Source of the DNA: Clostridia bacterium
GTDB taxonomy: Bacteria; Bacillota; Clostridia; Oscillospirales; CAG-272
Assembly (NCBI GenBank): GCA_017456545.1
Contig: JAFTJE010000012.1
Coordinates: 18,222-82,221, forward strand
Length of the DNA stretch: 64,000 nt
Direction of reading: 5' to 3'
A model generated the notes under the pieces. It saw nothing but the letters and a program-made list of their open reading frames with translations. It ran no database searches and was not told the DNA's origin. Position numbers and translations under genes: made by a program. Positions within the stretch are counted from its first letter, which is position 1; each line of letters starts with the position of its first letter. Positions 21,027-29,759 of this stretch are shown piece by piece.

Positions 21027-21114
21027 TACTGTTAATTGTAAAATAAAATTATATGTTGAAATTTACCTTTGATTGTGATAGAATAGCTACATCATTTTGT
21101 AAGGGGGTGTGTCT

Positions 21115-21831
21115 ATGAATAAAGAGAAAAACAAAGGGGGCGTTAAAATAAGGGCACTAAAGCATGCCTTCCCGAAAACTCTCCCCATACTTGCAGGCTT
21201 TTTGTTTCTCGGCATGTCCTACGGATTCTATATGAGAGCCGAGGGCTTTCCCTTCTATTTCCCCATACTTATGAGCATTGTTATTTTCGGTGGCTCCCTG
21301 GAGTTTGTGGCTGTGAGCATGCTCCTTTCCCTATTCTCCCCCGTAACAGCCTTTTTTATGGCTCTTGTAATACAGGCAAGGCACTTATTTTACGGAATTG
21401 CCCTTCTTGACAAATATAAGGGCACAGGAAAAAAGAAGCCGTATCTTATTTTCGGTATGTGCGATGAGAGCTTTTCCATAAACTGCTCGGCAGAAATTCC
21501 CGAGGATGTGGATAAGGGATGGTTCTACTTCTTTGTAACCCTGCTTAATCAGTCCTATTGGGTCCTCGGTGCATCTCTCGGCTCCCTGGTTGGCAGCCTT
21601 GTAGCCTTTAACACTGAGGGCATAGAGTTTGTTATGACAGCTATGTTCATTGTCATATTCCTGGAAAATTGGCTTAAAGAAAAGCAACACATATCCTCCC
21701 TTATTGGCGTTATTGCCTCTGTTATTTGCCTCCTGCTCTTCGGTAAGGATTCCTTCCTCATTCCTGCTATGGTGTGCATTGTTCTTCTTCTCTTTGCCTT
21801 CAAGAGACCTATTGGGAGGTGTGAAAAATGA
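21115..21831 (+). CDS. azlC: branched-chain amino acid exporter large subunit AzlC
   Basis: AzlC-family membrane permease, 238 aa, which with AzlD exports branched-chain amino acids or their analogues. It has several hydrophobic helices and the characteristic [18 protein letters not shown] and [11 protein letters not shown] segments. The ATG at 21115 was chosen because AAGGGGG ends 7 nt upstream; a GTG two codons earlier is possible. Its stop overlaps azlD by 4 nt (ATGA). Confidence 0.9.
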   Translation: MNKEKNKGGVKIRALKHAFPKTLPILAGFLFLGMSYGFYMRAEGFPFYFPILMSIVIFGGSLEFVAVSMLLSLFSPVTAFFMALVIQARHLFYGIALLDKYKGTGKKKPYLIFGMCDESFSINCSAEIPEDVDKGWFYFFVTLLNQSYWVLGASLGSLVGSLVAFNTEGIEFVMTAMFIVIFLENWLKEKQHISSLIGVIASVICLLLFGKDSFLIPAMVCIVLLLFAFKRPIGRCEK

Positions 21832-22154
21832 CACTTACCCAGCAATTTATAACAATTGGCTTGTGTGCCGTGGCAACAATGCTGACAAGATTCCTCCCCT
21901 TTCTTGTGTTCTCGGGAGACAGGGAGGCACCTAAGCTTGTGCAGTACATAGGAAAGGCTCTGCCCGGTGCTATTTTCGGTATGCTTGTGGTATATTGCCT
22001 GAAGGGAGTGTCTGTTATTTCCTTCAGCTACGGTCTTCCGGAGCTTATTGCCATATGCGTGGTTGTTCTTATCCACCTGTGGCAGAGGAAAATGCTTCTC
22101 TCCATCGCCACAGGCACCGTCGTCTATATGCTCCTTGTACAGCTTGTATTTTAG
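21828..22154 (+). CDS. azlD: branched-chain amino acid exporter small subunit AzlD
   Basis: A 108-aa hydrophobic protein with about four helices and the AzlD hallmark near the N-terminus ([13 protein letters not shown]). It is translationally coupled to azlC, the usual arrangement, and is the obligate small partner of that exporter. Confidence 0.9.
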   Translation: MTLTQQFITIGLCAVATMLTRFLPFLVFSGDREAPKLVQYIGKALPGAIFGMLVVYCLKGVSVISFSYGLPELIAICVVVLIHLWQRKMLLSIATGTVVYMLLVQLVF

Positions 22155-22180
22155 CTCCCGTATAATAATTTCAGCGACAA

Positions 22181-22234
22181 AAGGCTCCCTTAAGACTCCT
22201 GCTCTTGTGCAGGGTCCCTGTGGGAGCTTTTTTA
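22181..22234 (+). terminator. terminator after azlCD
   Basis: AAGGCTCCC pairs with GGGAGCTTT around a long loop, followed by a T-run. The IS200-derived element starts directly after it. Confidence 0.6.
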
Positions 22235-22251
22235 TTGGTTTCCGGGTATAA

Positions 22252-22462
22252 TACCATGCGACAGTCGCATGGTACGGAGAAGGATATGCGTTTTTAAGCC
22301 TTCACCTTGAGGTGAAGGCAGAGTTAAAAACCCGTTTGTGGGTAGCAAGTAGCAAATGTGTGGCTGGCAGGCCAATTCTTAACGCACTTGTGCGTACCCG
22401 GTAATGTCTAGGGGCTATGCCCGAAAATGAAATACCCCCCGTTTTACGGGGGGATATTTATT
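22252..22462 (+). mobile_element. internally deleted IS200-like element without transposase
   Basis: The left end has the hairpin TACCATGCGA-CAG-TCGCATGGTA (22252-22274). The right part shares the last codons, stop and right end of the IS200 copy at 31.67-32.37 kb: GTAGCAAGTAGCA, then GGCTGGCAGGCC, TCTTAACGCACTTGTGCGTA and the terminal hairpin CCCCCC-GTTTTAC-GGGGGG. Nearly all of tnpA is missing. It is best read as a non-autonomous, palindrome-ended derivative that could be moved in trans by a related transposase. Exact termini are uncertain. Confidence 0.8.
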
Positions 22463-22468
22463 TTGTGA

Positions 22469-22924
22469 TTATATTCTGTGCTCTGCACCGATAAGACGGT
22501 CACCCATATAGGTGAGCTTCAGCGTAAAAAATTCCTGCTCTGTGTCTAAAAGGTCGAGGAAAACCTTATCGCCCTCCCACAGGGGAAGCTCCTTGACCCT
22601 CGGCTTATCAACCCAGCACAGCTCCCCTTCGGGACAGGAGGAAAGCTCCCCTGTAAATTCCGTGCAGGTGAAAAGATGCATAAGCTCAGTTTCGTATTTG
22701 TCCGACACAAAGGTCACAAGACCTCTGTATTTTGGCTTTATAAGGGTAAGCCCCGTCTCCTCGTAAGCCTCTCGGATTACGCAATCAAAAGGGCTCTCCT
22801 TCTCCTCAAAATGACCTCCGACACCCAACCACTTGCCGTCGTTACCGTCGTTTTTACGGCTTGCCTTACGGAGCATAAGATAGGCTCCGTCCTTTTCTAT
22901 ATAACAAAGAGTTGTGTTCTTCAA
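22469..22924 (-). CDS. Nudix hydrolase, MutT/8-oxo-dGTP diphosphatase-like
   Basis: A 151-aa Nudix-fold pyrophosphohydrolase. The Nudix box GHFEEKESPFDCVIREAY followed by EETGL (about residues 37-59) has all the catalytic glutamates. LCYIEKDGAYLMLRKA at the N-terminus resembles clostridial 8-oxo-dGTP diphosphatases, suggesting nucleotide-pool sanitation. Substrate assignment is by resemblance only. Its start overlaps the lipoprotein stop by 4 nt, so both are in one leftward transcript. Confidence 0.88.
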   Translation of the reverse strand: MKNTTLCYIEKDGAYLMLRKASRKNDGNDGKWLGVGGHFEEKESPFDCVIREAYEETGLTLIKPKYRGLVTFVSDKYETELMHLFTCTEFTGELSSCPEGELCWVDKPRVKELPLWEGDKVFLDLLDTEQEFFTLKLTYMGDRLIGAEHRI

Positions 22925-24624
22925 TTGGCAATTTTCCTCCAGACTGAGGCGTTCTCTTTTGTAAGACTTTTTGCATTTGCTTCCGGGTCTGTAACATCAA
23001 CCTTAATTGTATCCTGGCTGTATCGACCTTCAAAGTATTTCCACTGAGTGCTTGTGTCCTCGAAGTGTATTTTGGTAAGACTGTCACAGCCTTCAAAGGC
23101 ACTGCTTGAAATAGTATGAACATCGGAGGGAACGGTAAACTCCTTATCGGTCCTTCCTGAGGGGTAAACCACAAGGACTGTTCCGTGCATTGAGTATACT
23201 ACTCCGTCAACCGATTTGAATGTGTGATTGAGAGGGGAAACATTTATTGACTTTACCCGACAGTATTCAAAGGATGATTGATTCAGTGTTTCCAAAGAAG
23301 CAGGTAATGTTACAGTATCCAGATTTATACAACCGGAGAGCATATCATGGGGTAAGGACTTAACTCCCTCCGGAACGGTAATGCTTTTTATTTTGCAGGA
23401 GTGAGTGTTTATATAGTCAAATGAGGGTAGGGATAGATTACCGCTGAAAAATACATTTTTGCCGATTGCATATTTGCACCCTGCCTCCTCGAAGGTTGGC
23501 AGAGTGATTTCTGTTTCGCTTCCTATGTAGTTAAACAGCTCACCGTTATAAATCTGAAAGCCCTTTACTGTGGTTATAACACCGGGAGAATCAAGACTTG
23601 TATGCACAACGGGTGCAAGGTCCGTCATATCCACAGAGGACAGATTATATATCTCCTTGAGCTTCGAGGAGCCAAGAAACGGACTGTCAACCGATATAAC
23701 CGAGGAGGGGATTACTACCGAAGCCAGAGCAGATTCTCCTCCAAAGGCTCTGATTCCCAAGGATTCCACTCCCTTTTCGAGGGTCAGGCTTTTAAGAGAT
23801 ACACAGCCTTCAAAAGCACCGTCCTCCACTGTCTTTATGTTGGAGGGTACCGTAACGGAGGTTAGGCTGTAGCAGTGATAAAAGGCACGGGTGGAAATTT
23901 TACTTAACCCCGAGGGGACAGTAATATTTTCAAGGGAATAGCAACAGAAGAAGGCTGAATCCTCCAAGGTATTTAAGCCCGAGGGCAGATTTATGCTTTT
24001 TAGTGAATAGCAGTTTGCAAATGCTTTGCTTCCGATACCGGTCAGGCTCGAGGGTAGATTTATGCTCTCCAATGAATAACAGCCGTCAAATGCGTGTGCT
24101 CCTATATCAATTACGCCGGAGGGCACACTGAATTCCTTTAGGCTTCCGCATTCTGCAAAGGCGTATTCTTCTATTGTAAGCAGACTTGATTGCTGATCAA
24201 TACGAACACTTGTAAGAGAGTTACAGCCATAGAAGGCGTTGGACGGAATGGTGATTACCTTGGAGGGGATATTTACGGATTTAAGCTTTTGACATCTTGA
24301 AAAGGTGTCGGGAGCAATTGTGGTCACCGATTCGGGAATTGTAACCTCTGTAAGGTTTTCAAGGGGCAAAAAGGATATCGCTGTTACAGGCTTTCCCTTA
24401 TATTCGGCAGGTATATTCAAATTAGTTATCCTTGAAGCAATCTTGCTGTCCAAATCGGCAGCAACCGTGTACGATGCATCATCATCATTTAGTATAAAAT
24501 CAAGGACATCCATAGAGCTGTCATCATCCTCATCGTCATCCTTGTCCGAATTACAGGAAATTAAGGCAAGCGAGCAGGAGACAGCCATCAATATTAAAAG
24601 TAAAAGGGTAAGTAGCTTTTTCAT
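22921..24624 (-). CDS. BspA-like leucine-rich repeat lipoprotein
   Basis: A 567-aa secreted lipoprotein. The signal peptide MKKLLTLLLLILMAVSCSLALISC ends in a lipobox (ALISC), with an Asp-rich linker after it (DKDDDEDDDSS). The rest is about 15 LRR_5/BspA-type repeats of about 23 residues of the form IGxxAFxxCxSLxSIxLPSG. Such proteins display on the cell surface and in other species bind host or extracellular ligands. The start at 24624 has a GGAGAG Shine-Dalgarno. Confidence 0.9.
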   Translation of the reverse strand: MKKLLTLLLLILMAVSCSLALISCNSDKDDDEDDDSSMDVLDFILNDDDASYTVAADLDSKIASRITNLNIPAEYKGKPVTAISFLPLENLTEVTIPESVTTIAPDTFSRCQKLKSVNIPSKVITIPSNAFYGCNSLTSVRIDQQSSLLTIEEYAFAECGSLKEFSVPSGVIDIGAHAFDGCYSLESINLPSSLTGIGSKAFANCYSLKSINLPSGLNTLEDSAFFCCYSLENITVPSGLSKISTRAFYHCYSLTSVTVPSNIKTVEDGAFEGCVSLKSLTLEKGVESLGIRAFGGESALASVVIPSSVISVDSPFLGSSKLKEIYNLSSVDMTDLAPVVHTSLDSPGVITTVKGFQIYNGELFNYIGSETEITLPTFEEAGCKYAIGKNVFFSGNLSLPSFDYINTHSCKIKSITVPEGVKSLPHDMLSGCINLDTVTLPASLETLNQSSFEYCRVKSINVSPLNHTFKSVDGVVYSMHGTVLVVYPSGRTDKEFTVPSDVHTISSSAFEGCDSLTKIHFEDTSTQWKYFEGRYSQDTIKVDVTDPEANAKSLTKENASVWRKIAN

Positions 24625-24735
24625 TTTTGCTCTCCTTCTATTATTTCTATATTTATATTTTATCATTGTGTTGCAGCTTTGTCAACATATCACTTCTCTG
24701 AGGAGAGCATATCTGTAAAATATGAGAAAATAGCA

Positions 24736-24766
24736 AAAAGCGACCTGCAATAAAGCAGGTCGCTAA
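24736..24766 (-). terminator. terminator for the parA-parB-24809 operon
   Basis: The perfect stem AGCGACCTGC / GCAGGTCGCT is followed on the minus strand by TTTTTGCTATTTT. Confidence 0.75.
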
Positions 24767-24808
24767 ACAAGATTATGCCTCGGACAGGAAAAGCCTGTCT
24801 GGAGAGGG

Positions 24809-25372
24809 TTATCCTCTGATGAAGTCCATTATTATGGGCATCAAGAAGGTCATGCCAAAGGCTATGGCTGCACAGAGAACAAATATAACCGGGAGCCACA
24901 GGGTCTTAAAGCTCTTTGAATATCTTGCCTCTGCCTTCTCTATTCCCTCCTCGGGGATGTAGAATTTGGCATTTGAGTAGTCGTATTTTGTTCTTGTGAA
25001 CTTATTTTTTATTTTCTCCCAAAGCCTTTTGAAAAAGCCCTTCTCTGTCTTTTCCTCCTCACTGCTCTTTTTACCATCAATAACGGGAAGAGAGCCTCCG
25101 ACACAGGCAATAGTATTTCTTAATACCTTACCCTCACGGAGCATATGACGGTAGATAGCCTTGTTTTTGCCCAATTCATCAAGGGAGAGAGCACTGCTTT
25201 CATCCTTTGCCTTGTTAAGGAGCTCCCTTACAATTGAGCCGCTGATATTCTGCACAAACCAGAAGGCTACAAAGGATAGGAATACGCCAAGTGCAATAGC
25301 ATAAATTACAATATCTGATGTTACGACCCAGCCAAGAAAGGGTGCATCGTCTGTTGCTGAAAATAAAAACAT
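24809..25372 (-). CDS. two-helix membrane protein downstream of parB
   Basis: A 187-aa protein with a hydrophobic segment at about residues 14-45 and another at about 160-182. Between them is a charged cytoplasmic-type region with long helices (IVRELLNKAKDESSALSLDELGKNK) and KKSSEEEKTEKG. It starts 2 bp after the parB stop, so it is co-translated with the partition genes. No family is recognised. In many Clostridia this position is held by a DUF4446 membrane protein; this one does not obviously match it. Confidence 0.75.
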   Translation of the reverse strand: MFLFSATDDAPFLGWVVTSDIVIYAIALGVFLSFVAFWFVQNISGSIVRELLNKAKDESSALSLDELGKNKAIYRHMLREGKVLRNTIACVGGSLPVIDGKKSSEEEKTEKGFFKRLWEKIKNKFTRTKYDYSNAKFYIPEEGIEKAEARYSKSFKTLWLPVIFVLCAAIAFGMTFLMPIIMDFIRG

Positions 25373-25374
25373 AA

Positions 25375-26292
25375 TTACTCCTCGGTTATTTTGTTACCGC
25401 AGAGCTTAACCAGAATGTCCTCAAGATCCTCGTTGTCAATAAACTCGATCTGAACTACACGGCACTTACCTTTATTTTGTATTTTAATTTGTTTACCTGT
25501 CAGGGACATGGCTTTTCTCTCTAAGTCCTTGATATAATCAACTACTAAATCGTCGTCGTCGTCGTCGATTTCGTCGGCTGTATTCTGTGCAGACTCGTAT
25601 ATTTTGTTGAGCTTCTTAACAAGAGCCTCAGTGTCACGAACGGAAAGGGAACGGATGAGTATTTTTTTCGCTGTATCCTCTATAATGCTCTTGTCCTTAA
25701 GTCCCAATAATGCCCTTGCGTGGCCGGCTGAGATATCTCCCTCCTTAAGAAGCTCCAATACCTCATCGGGAAGGTCCAACAAACGCATAGTGTTGGCAAT
25801 TGCAGGCCTGCTCTTGCCTACCTTTACAGATACCTCCTCCTGAGTAAGATTAAACTCCTTCATAAGCGAAGCATAAGCCACAGCCTCCTCATAAGGGTTC
25901 AAGTTTTCACGCTGTACATTCTCGATAATAGCAACCTCAGCCGATTTCATTGCATCTGCTTCCATAACAATAGCGGGAATTTCTGTGAGATTTGCCATCT
26001 TTGATGCTCTCCAACGGCGTTCTCCGGCGATAATCTGGTAAAAACCACCCTCACTCATACGAACAATAATAGGTTGGAGCAATCCGTACTGTGAAATTGA
26101 GCTTGCGAGAGCCTCCAGACTTTCTGTATCAAAATACTTTCTGGGCTGGTCCTCCTTGGGCTCTATTTCTGATATTCTGATTGTTTGAACGCCGTCCTTC
26201 TTTGCAGAAACGGCAACAGCCTTCTCTATAGGGCTATAATTATCGGCAAAAATTGATTCAAGTCCTCTGCCAAGACCTCTTTTTGTAGCCAT
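25375..26292 (-). CDS. parB: chromosome partitioning protein ParB (Spo0J)
   Basis: CTP-dependent DNA clamp that binds parS and loads condensin, 305 aa. The N-terminal CTP-binding motifs GERRWRA (near residue 82) and ENVQRENLNPYEE are intact. The helix-turn-helix contains VGKSRPAIANTMRLL and ISAGHARAL. The T after AN and the AG before HARA are the residues typical of ParB rather than Noc. An Asp-rich stretch precedes the C-terminal dimerisation domain. It lies 14 bp after parA. Confidence 0.94.
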   Translation of the reverse strand: MATKRGLGRGLESIFADNYSPIEKAVAVSAKKDGVQTIRISEIEPKEDQPRKYFDTESLEALASSISQYGLLQPIIVRMSEGGFYQIIAGERRWRASKMANLTEIPAIVMEADAMKSAEVAIIENVQRENLNPYEEAVAYASLMKEFNLTQEEVSVKVGKSRPAIANTMRLLDLPDEVLELLKEGDISAGHARALLGLKDKSIIEDTAKKILIRSLSVRDTEALVKKLNKIYESAQNTADEIDDDDDDLVVDYIKDLERKAMSLTGKQIKIQNKGKCRVVQIEFIDNEDLEDILVKLCGNKITEE

Positions 26293-26306
26293 ATTTGCTT
26301 CTCCTC

Positions 26307-27083
26307 TTAAAATAATTCCGTTCTTTCGAGTATTTCCTTCGCAACATCCTCGTATTCCAGACTTCCCTTTGAATATCTGGAGTAATAGTATATTGGCTCT
26401 CCATAGCTCGGTGCCTCGCTTAAGGCGACACTGCGAGATATTTTTGTCTTAAAAATCTTTTCGCAGTAGTATTTATTAAGCTCCTCAAACACCTGTGAAG
26501 ATAGTTTAAGGCGTGAATTGTACATAGTTATCAGTATACCTACTACTCTCAATCTGGAATTGTAGCTGTTTTTAACTCTTTTTATGGTAGACATAAGCTG
26601 AGATAATCCTTCAAGAGCATAATATTCGCACTGTATGGGCAAAATTATTCCGTTGCTTGCGGTAAGTGCGTTAATTGTGGTAATACCTAACGACGGTGGA
26701 CAATCTATAATAATGTAGTCAAAATCTCCTCGTCTTTTAAGCTTGTCTATCTGATTTTTCAAGAAATATTCTCTTTCCTTTTCGGACACAAGCTCAAAAT
26801 CTCCGGCTGCAAGTGATACATTTGATGCTATAACGGATAAATTATTGTATTTAGTTGGGATAATTGCGTCAAAAATATCGCATTCACCTATTAAAACCTC
26901 GTAAGAAGTCCATTTTGCCGTGCTTTTCATTACTCCGACACCACTCGTAGCACTTCCCTGAGGGTCTAAATCAATTAATAATACTTTTTTCTTTAATACA
27001 GCAAGATATGTAGCAATATTTACAGCAGAGGTGGTTTTTCCTACTCCGCCTTTTTGGTTGGCGAACGATATAACATATGCCAT
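26307..27083 (-). CDS. parA: chromosome partitioning ATPase ParA (Soj)
   Basis: Deviant-Walker ATPase, 258 aa, that works with ParB in origin segregation and in control of DnaA. The motif [10 protein letters not shown] is at residues 8-17, [13 protein letters not shown] near 37, and [11 protein letters not shown] near 120. The short N-terminus without a DNA-binding extension is typical of chromosomal type Ib/Soj proteins. It is first in the leftward parA-parB operon, and three parS-like palindromes lie 120-250 bp upstream. Confidence 0.95.
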   Translation of the reverse strand: MAYVISFANQKGGVGKTTSAVNIATYLAVLKKKVLLIDLDPQGSATSGVGVMKSTAKWTSYEVLIGECDIFDAIIPTKYNNLSVIASNVSLAAGDFELVSEKEREYFLKNQIDKLKRRGDFDYIIIDCPPSLGITTINALTASNGIILPIQCEYYALEGLSQLMSTIKRVKNSYNSRLRVVGILITMYNSRLKLSSQVFEELNKYYCEKIFKTKISRSVALSEAPSYGEPIYYYSRYSKGSLEYEDVAKEILERTELF

Positions 27084-27204
27084 GTAAATTTACCAACCTT
27101 TTAATATATTTTTAGTTATAAAAAGTATACCATAAGATTTATAATAAATCAATAGTAATTTATGTAAATTCTAATATTTTTGCAAATTCGCCATTTGCGT
27201 TTTA

Positions 27205-27220
27205 TGTTTCATGTGAAACA
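27205..27220. promoter_or_regulatory. parS-like site 1
   Basis: TGTTTCATGTGAAACA differs from the parS consensus TGTTTCACGTGAAACA at one position. Confidence 0.88.
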
Positions 27221-27250
27221 AATACTTTTTGTGTAAATAGGAATTTATAA

Positions 27251-27266
27251 TGTTTCCCGTGAAACA
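27251..27266. promoter_or_regulatory. parS-like site 2 (parS/NBS hybrid)
   Basis: TGTTTCCCGTGAAACA has a parS-type right half. Its left half, ending in TTTCCC, resembles the Noc-binding sequence. Confidence 0.85.
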
Positions 27267-27312
27267 AAAACTACCTGTGCCGGGAGAGAGTTACTCTCCT
27301 TGCTGTATATTT

Positions 27313-27328
27313 TGTTTCCCGTGAAACA
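27313..27328. promoter_or_regulatory. parS-like site 3 (parS/NBS hybrid)
   Basis: This is a second identical copy of TGTTTCCCGTGAAACA, 62 bp from site 2. Confidence 0.85.
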
Positions 27329-27378
27329 AATAATAATATGCTATTAAAATATTGTTTAATGCTTGAATTGTTAAATGC

Positions 27379-27430
27379 AAAAATTATTAAGCTAATTAAT
27401 TGGCTAAAAAATTATTAAGCTAATTAATTG
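27379..27430. repeat. AT-rich 24-bp direct repeat (possible unwinding element)
   Basis: A 24-bp unit (AAAAATTATTAAGC plus TAATTAATTG) occurs at 27379-27402 and 27407-27430, separated by GGCT. It is almost pure A/T and sits between the parS-like sites and DnaA boxes, as expected for a duplex-unwinding element. That role is inferred. Confidence 0.6.
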
Positions 27431-27514
27431 CTATAGCAAAAGGGAAGAGCTTTGAAACAGCAAAAATGCTGCATTGACGAATAATGTCAAATAATGTAAT
27501 AAAAAAACAAAAAG

Positions 27515-27689
27515 TTTTCCACACCCCCTGTCTTCCTTCATAATTAGTTTGCAGTGGATATAATAGATAAATCAACATTTTTGACCTTAAACGGCAAAAT
27601 AACGCTTAAAAACAGCTATTTTGGTTGACTATATCTTAAATATCCTTTAATTATCCGGTTGATGAGGGTGTGGAAAACTTTGTTGATAA
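27515..27689. other. DnaA-box group between parA and noc (second oriC candidate)
   Basis: TTTTCCACA lies at 27515-27523, TGTGGAAAA at 27669-27677 and TGTTGATAA (reverse of TTATCAACA) at 27681-27689. The block GGGTGTGGAAAACTTT matches one in the dnaA-dnaN gap. The whole 769-bp gap between parA and noc has no credible gene and is AT-rich. Confidence 0.65.
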
Positions 27690-27834
27690 CTCAATGAGTT
27701 TATTTTTGAAAATGAAGTTATTGGCTTGCAGATGCTCGTTAAACGGAAAATAAAAGAGTAGAGAAGCTTTGGATGGAAATGTATAAGAGAAGGAAAAGAG
27801 TGATATGTGGTGTTGCCTTTTGTGCTTACCACTG

Positions 27835-27850
27835 TGTTTCACATGAAACA
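27835..27850. promoter_or_regulatory. parS-like site 4
   Basis: TGTTTCACATGAAACA differs from consensus at one position. It lies 2 bp beyond the noc stop codon. Confidence 0.88.
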
Positions 27851-27852
27851 TT

Positions 27853-28749
27853 TTATGCTGTTGTTTCGTCTTTATTTACTGAACCGTCATTCTTTTGGTT
27901 TATTAATAAGGAATAATTATTGTCTATCGATTTGTCGCTTGATTTGGGAATCAATATGGTTAGCTCTACAAAATCATCGCTTTCTATTCTTCGCGTTTTA
28001 ATGTTGATGCCGGAGCCCTTTACATTGTTTACAGCTCTGTCTACTGCAATATAAAAGGACTTTATGCTTTTGTAGTGATTTTTTTGCCTTGTTTCCTTGC
28101 TTTGCATACCTGAATCCACGGTGCTGTCTATTAATAACTCGCTTTTACTTACATTTAATCCTTGCTCTATAATTGTATTCAGTAGTTTTTCACGCATTGT
28201 ATGGTCAAAAACCTTTAGCAATGCTCTTGCATGGCGTTCTGTAAGGTTGTTTTTGAGTATCAGCTCTCTCTCCGAGGGCGTAAGACGGAGAAGACGGAGC
28301 TTGTTCGCTACAAAGGACTGACTATTGCTTAACCTTCTTGCAATTTCCTCTTGCGTCAGATTATATGTATCAATTAGTGTCTCGATTGCCTGTGCTTGCT
28401 CAAAAATGTTCAAGTCCTCTCGTATCAGATTCTCAATAATTGATATTTCAGCAGATTTTTCTTCATTTATATTCATTATAATACAGGGTACACGGTCCAT
28501 TCTAAGCTCTTTAGCTGCTCGTAACCGTCTCTCCCCCGATATAATCTCGTATCCGTCTCCAATCTTACGGACAGTGATAGGCTGTATCATTCCGTATTGT
28601 CTTATACTGTCTGCCAGCTTTATAATAGCATCGTCAGTAAAAATTCTTCTTGGCTGATTGGGGTTAGGACTTATTTTGCTCACCTCGATGGAGTGGACCT
28701 GCTCTCCCTCCTCCTCTTGGGCTAATGGCTTTTGGTAGTAAATCCTCAT
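27853..28749 (-). CDS. noc: nucleoid occlusion protein Noc (ParB family)
   Basis: ParB-family protein, 298 aa, which in Firmicutes binds its own sites and blocks division over the nucleoid. CTP-clamp motifs GERRLRA and ENLIREDLNIFE are present. The helix-turn-helix reads SNSQSFVANKLRLL and LTERHARAL: the K after AN and ER before HARA are the Noc-type specificity residues, unlike the ParB at 25.4 kb. The N-terminus (MRIYYQKPLAQEEEGEQ) does not look like the amphipathic membrane helix of Bacillus Noc. Synteny next to parA-parB agrees with Noc. Confidence 0.88.
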   Translation of the reverse strand: MRIYYQKPLAQEEEGEQVHSIEVSKISPNPNQPRRIFTDDAIIKLADSIRQYGMIQPITVRKIGDGYEIISGERRLRAAKELRMDRVPCIIMNINEEKSAEISIIENLIREDLNIFEQAQAIETLIDTYNLTQEEIARRLSNSQSFVANKLRLLRLTPSERELILKNNLTERHARALLKVFDHTMREKLLNTIIEQGLNVSKSELLIDSTVDSGMQSKETRQKNHYKSIKSFYIAVDRAVNNVKGSGINIKTRRIESDDFVELTILIPKSSDKSIDNNYSLLINQKNDGSVNKDETTA

Positions 28750-28948
28750 TTTTATTCCTCCTTTTTGTATTTACACCCTTATTTTATCATTTCCCGACTG
28801 CATTTTCTGTCCTTTATCGCTGAAGAATAATGGTAAAATATGGTAAAAATGTAATTTACATGTCAATATTGCTTATATATACTTGTATTTAAGGTTACGA
28901 TGTCGCTAAAAATATATATATAAAAAAAGAAAAACAGAGGAAAAAAGA

Positions 28949-29221
28949 ATGCTGGATTGTATAAATAGCTACAGAAATGCCCCGGGGCGAAAATACGCTG
29001 TTTTTGGCTTCAAATCCTTCTTGAAGCTAACTGACGGAGTAAATAGAAAAAGTCACACGGGAGGTGCCGTAACGACCCTGAAAACAATAAAAAACGGGAC
29101 CCTTACATGCCAAAAGGTAATGTCGGTTCGACTGTGTGATTTGTGTATAGCAGGTGTTGCAGTGGGTATTATCTTAATTGGATGTAAATGGCTTAAAGGA
29201 AAAAAGAAGGAAAACCGTTAA
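28949..29221 (+). CDS. small putative membrane protein, uncertain
   Basis: A 90-aa frame with a basic N-terminal half, one hydrophobic stretch near the C-terminus (LCIAGVAVGIILIGC) and a KGKKKENR tail. A weak GAGGAA Shine-Dalgarno precedes the ATG, and a terminator-like hairpin with a T-run (about 29239-29266) follows the stop. Composition of the first 60 residues is not convincingly protein-like, and no family is recognised. It could be a spurious frame. Confidence 0.4.
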   Translation: MLDCINSYRNAPGRKYAVFGFKSFLKLTDGVNRKSHTGGAVTTLKTIKNGTLTCQKVMSVRLCDLCIAGVAVGIILIGCKWLKGKKKENR

Positions 29222-29369
29222 ATCCCACATCTATTATAAGGCTCCAATTTACGGAGCCTTTTTCATTAGTGCCTTTCACGGCATGAAAATAAACCCTTAG
29301 TTCTGCTTAGAGAAAAAGGTGCGAGGAAATACATAAATAAAATCGGATAAGCACCATGCAAGTCCTACA

Positions 29370-29483
29370 AAAGCCTCACCTGTGTAAGTGGAGGAGGCAC
29401 CCTTGCGTGACGGAAGTAGTGTAAGCTTATAAGAAGCAATCCCTCAGTCGCTTTGCGACAGCTCCCTTTACACAAAGGAGCCT
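29370..29483. repeat. degenerate MITE-like inverted repeat
   Basis: AAGCCTCACCTGTGTAAGTG at the left and the reverse complement of CCCTTTACACAAAGGAGCCTT at the right are divergent arms of one imperfect palindrome about 115 bp long. It has TCGCTTTGCGA in the middle right. It resembles short GCCTC...GGAGCC palindromes seen in gut Clostridia. The rest of 29222-29695 holds promoter-like boxes (TTGCAC-16 bp-TATAAT near 29593-29620) but no gene. Confidence 0.5.
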
Positions 29484-29696
29484 TAGATTGGTCCGTTTAC
29501 TGAAGACTGTGCGTGTATGCTATGATAGTTTTTCAGTGCCTCTTGAAAGATTAAGCCTGTAATAATACCTTTTGGGGATGTACATATTACCCTTGCACCG
29601 GGCAGTTACGATTCTATAATAATAAGGAAGAAAGGAAGCAGATTTTTCTGTAAAACAAAAAAGTTGAAAAATTTTTGAAAAAAATTAAAAAAGGTA

Positions 29697-29744
29697 TTGA
29701 CAAACAGGAATTCTTCTGCTAATATAGTAATAGGAATTATTACT
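29697..29744 (+). promoter_or_regulatory. perR promoter with PerR/Fur-type operator
   Basis: TTGACA (29697-29702), a 17-bp spacer and TAATAT (29720-29725) are followed directly by the 7-5-7 palindrome AGTAATA-GGAAT-TATTACT (29726-29744). This resembles a PerR box, is positioned to block transcription start, and suggests autoregulation of perR and the rubrerythrin gene. Confidence 0.75.
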
Positions 29745-29759
29745 GATAAGGAGAAGCGT

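Noticed and set aside
27647-27851. Leftward 61-66 codon frames in the parA-noc gap
   Set aside because: They overlap DnaA boxes and parS, have no ribosome-binding site and odd Ser/His/Phe-rich composition.
29500-29660. Possible 6S or other small RNA upstream of perR
   Set aside because: Promoter-like boxes are present, but I could not find the long closing stem and central bubble of 6S RNA, nor a clear terminator.
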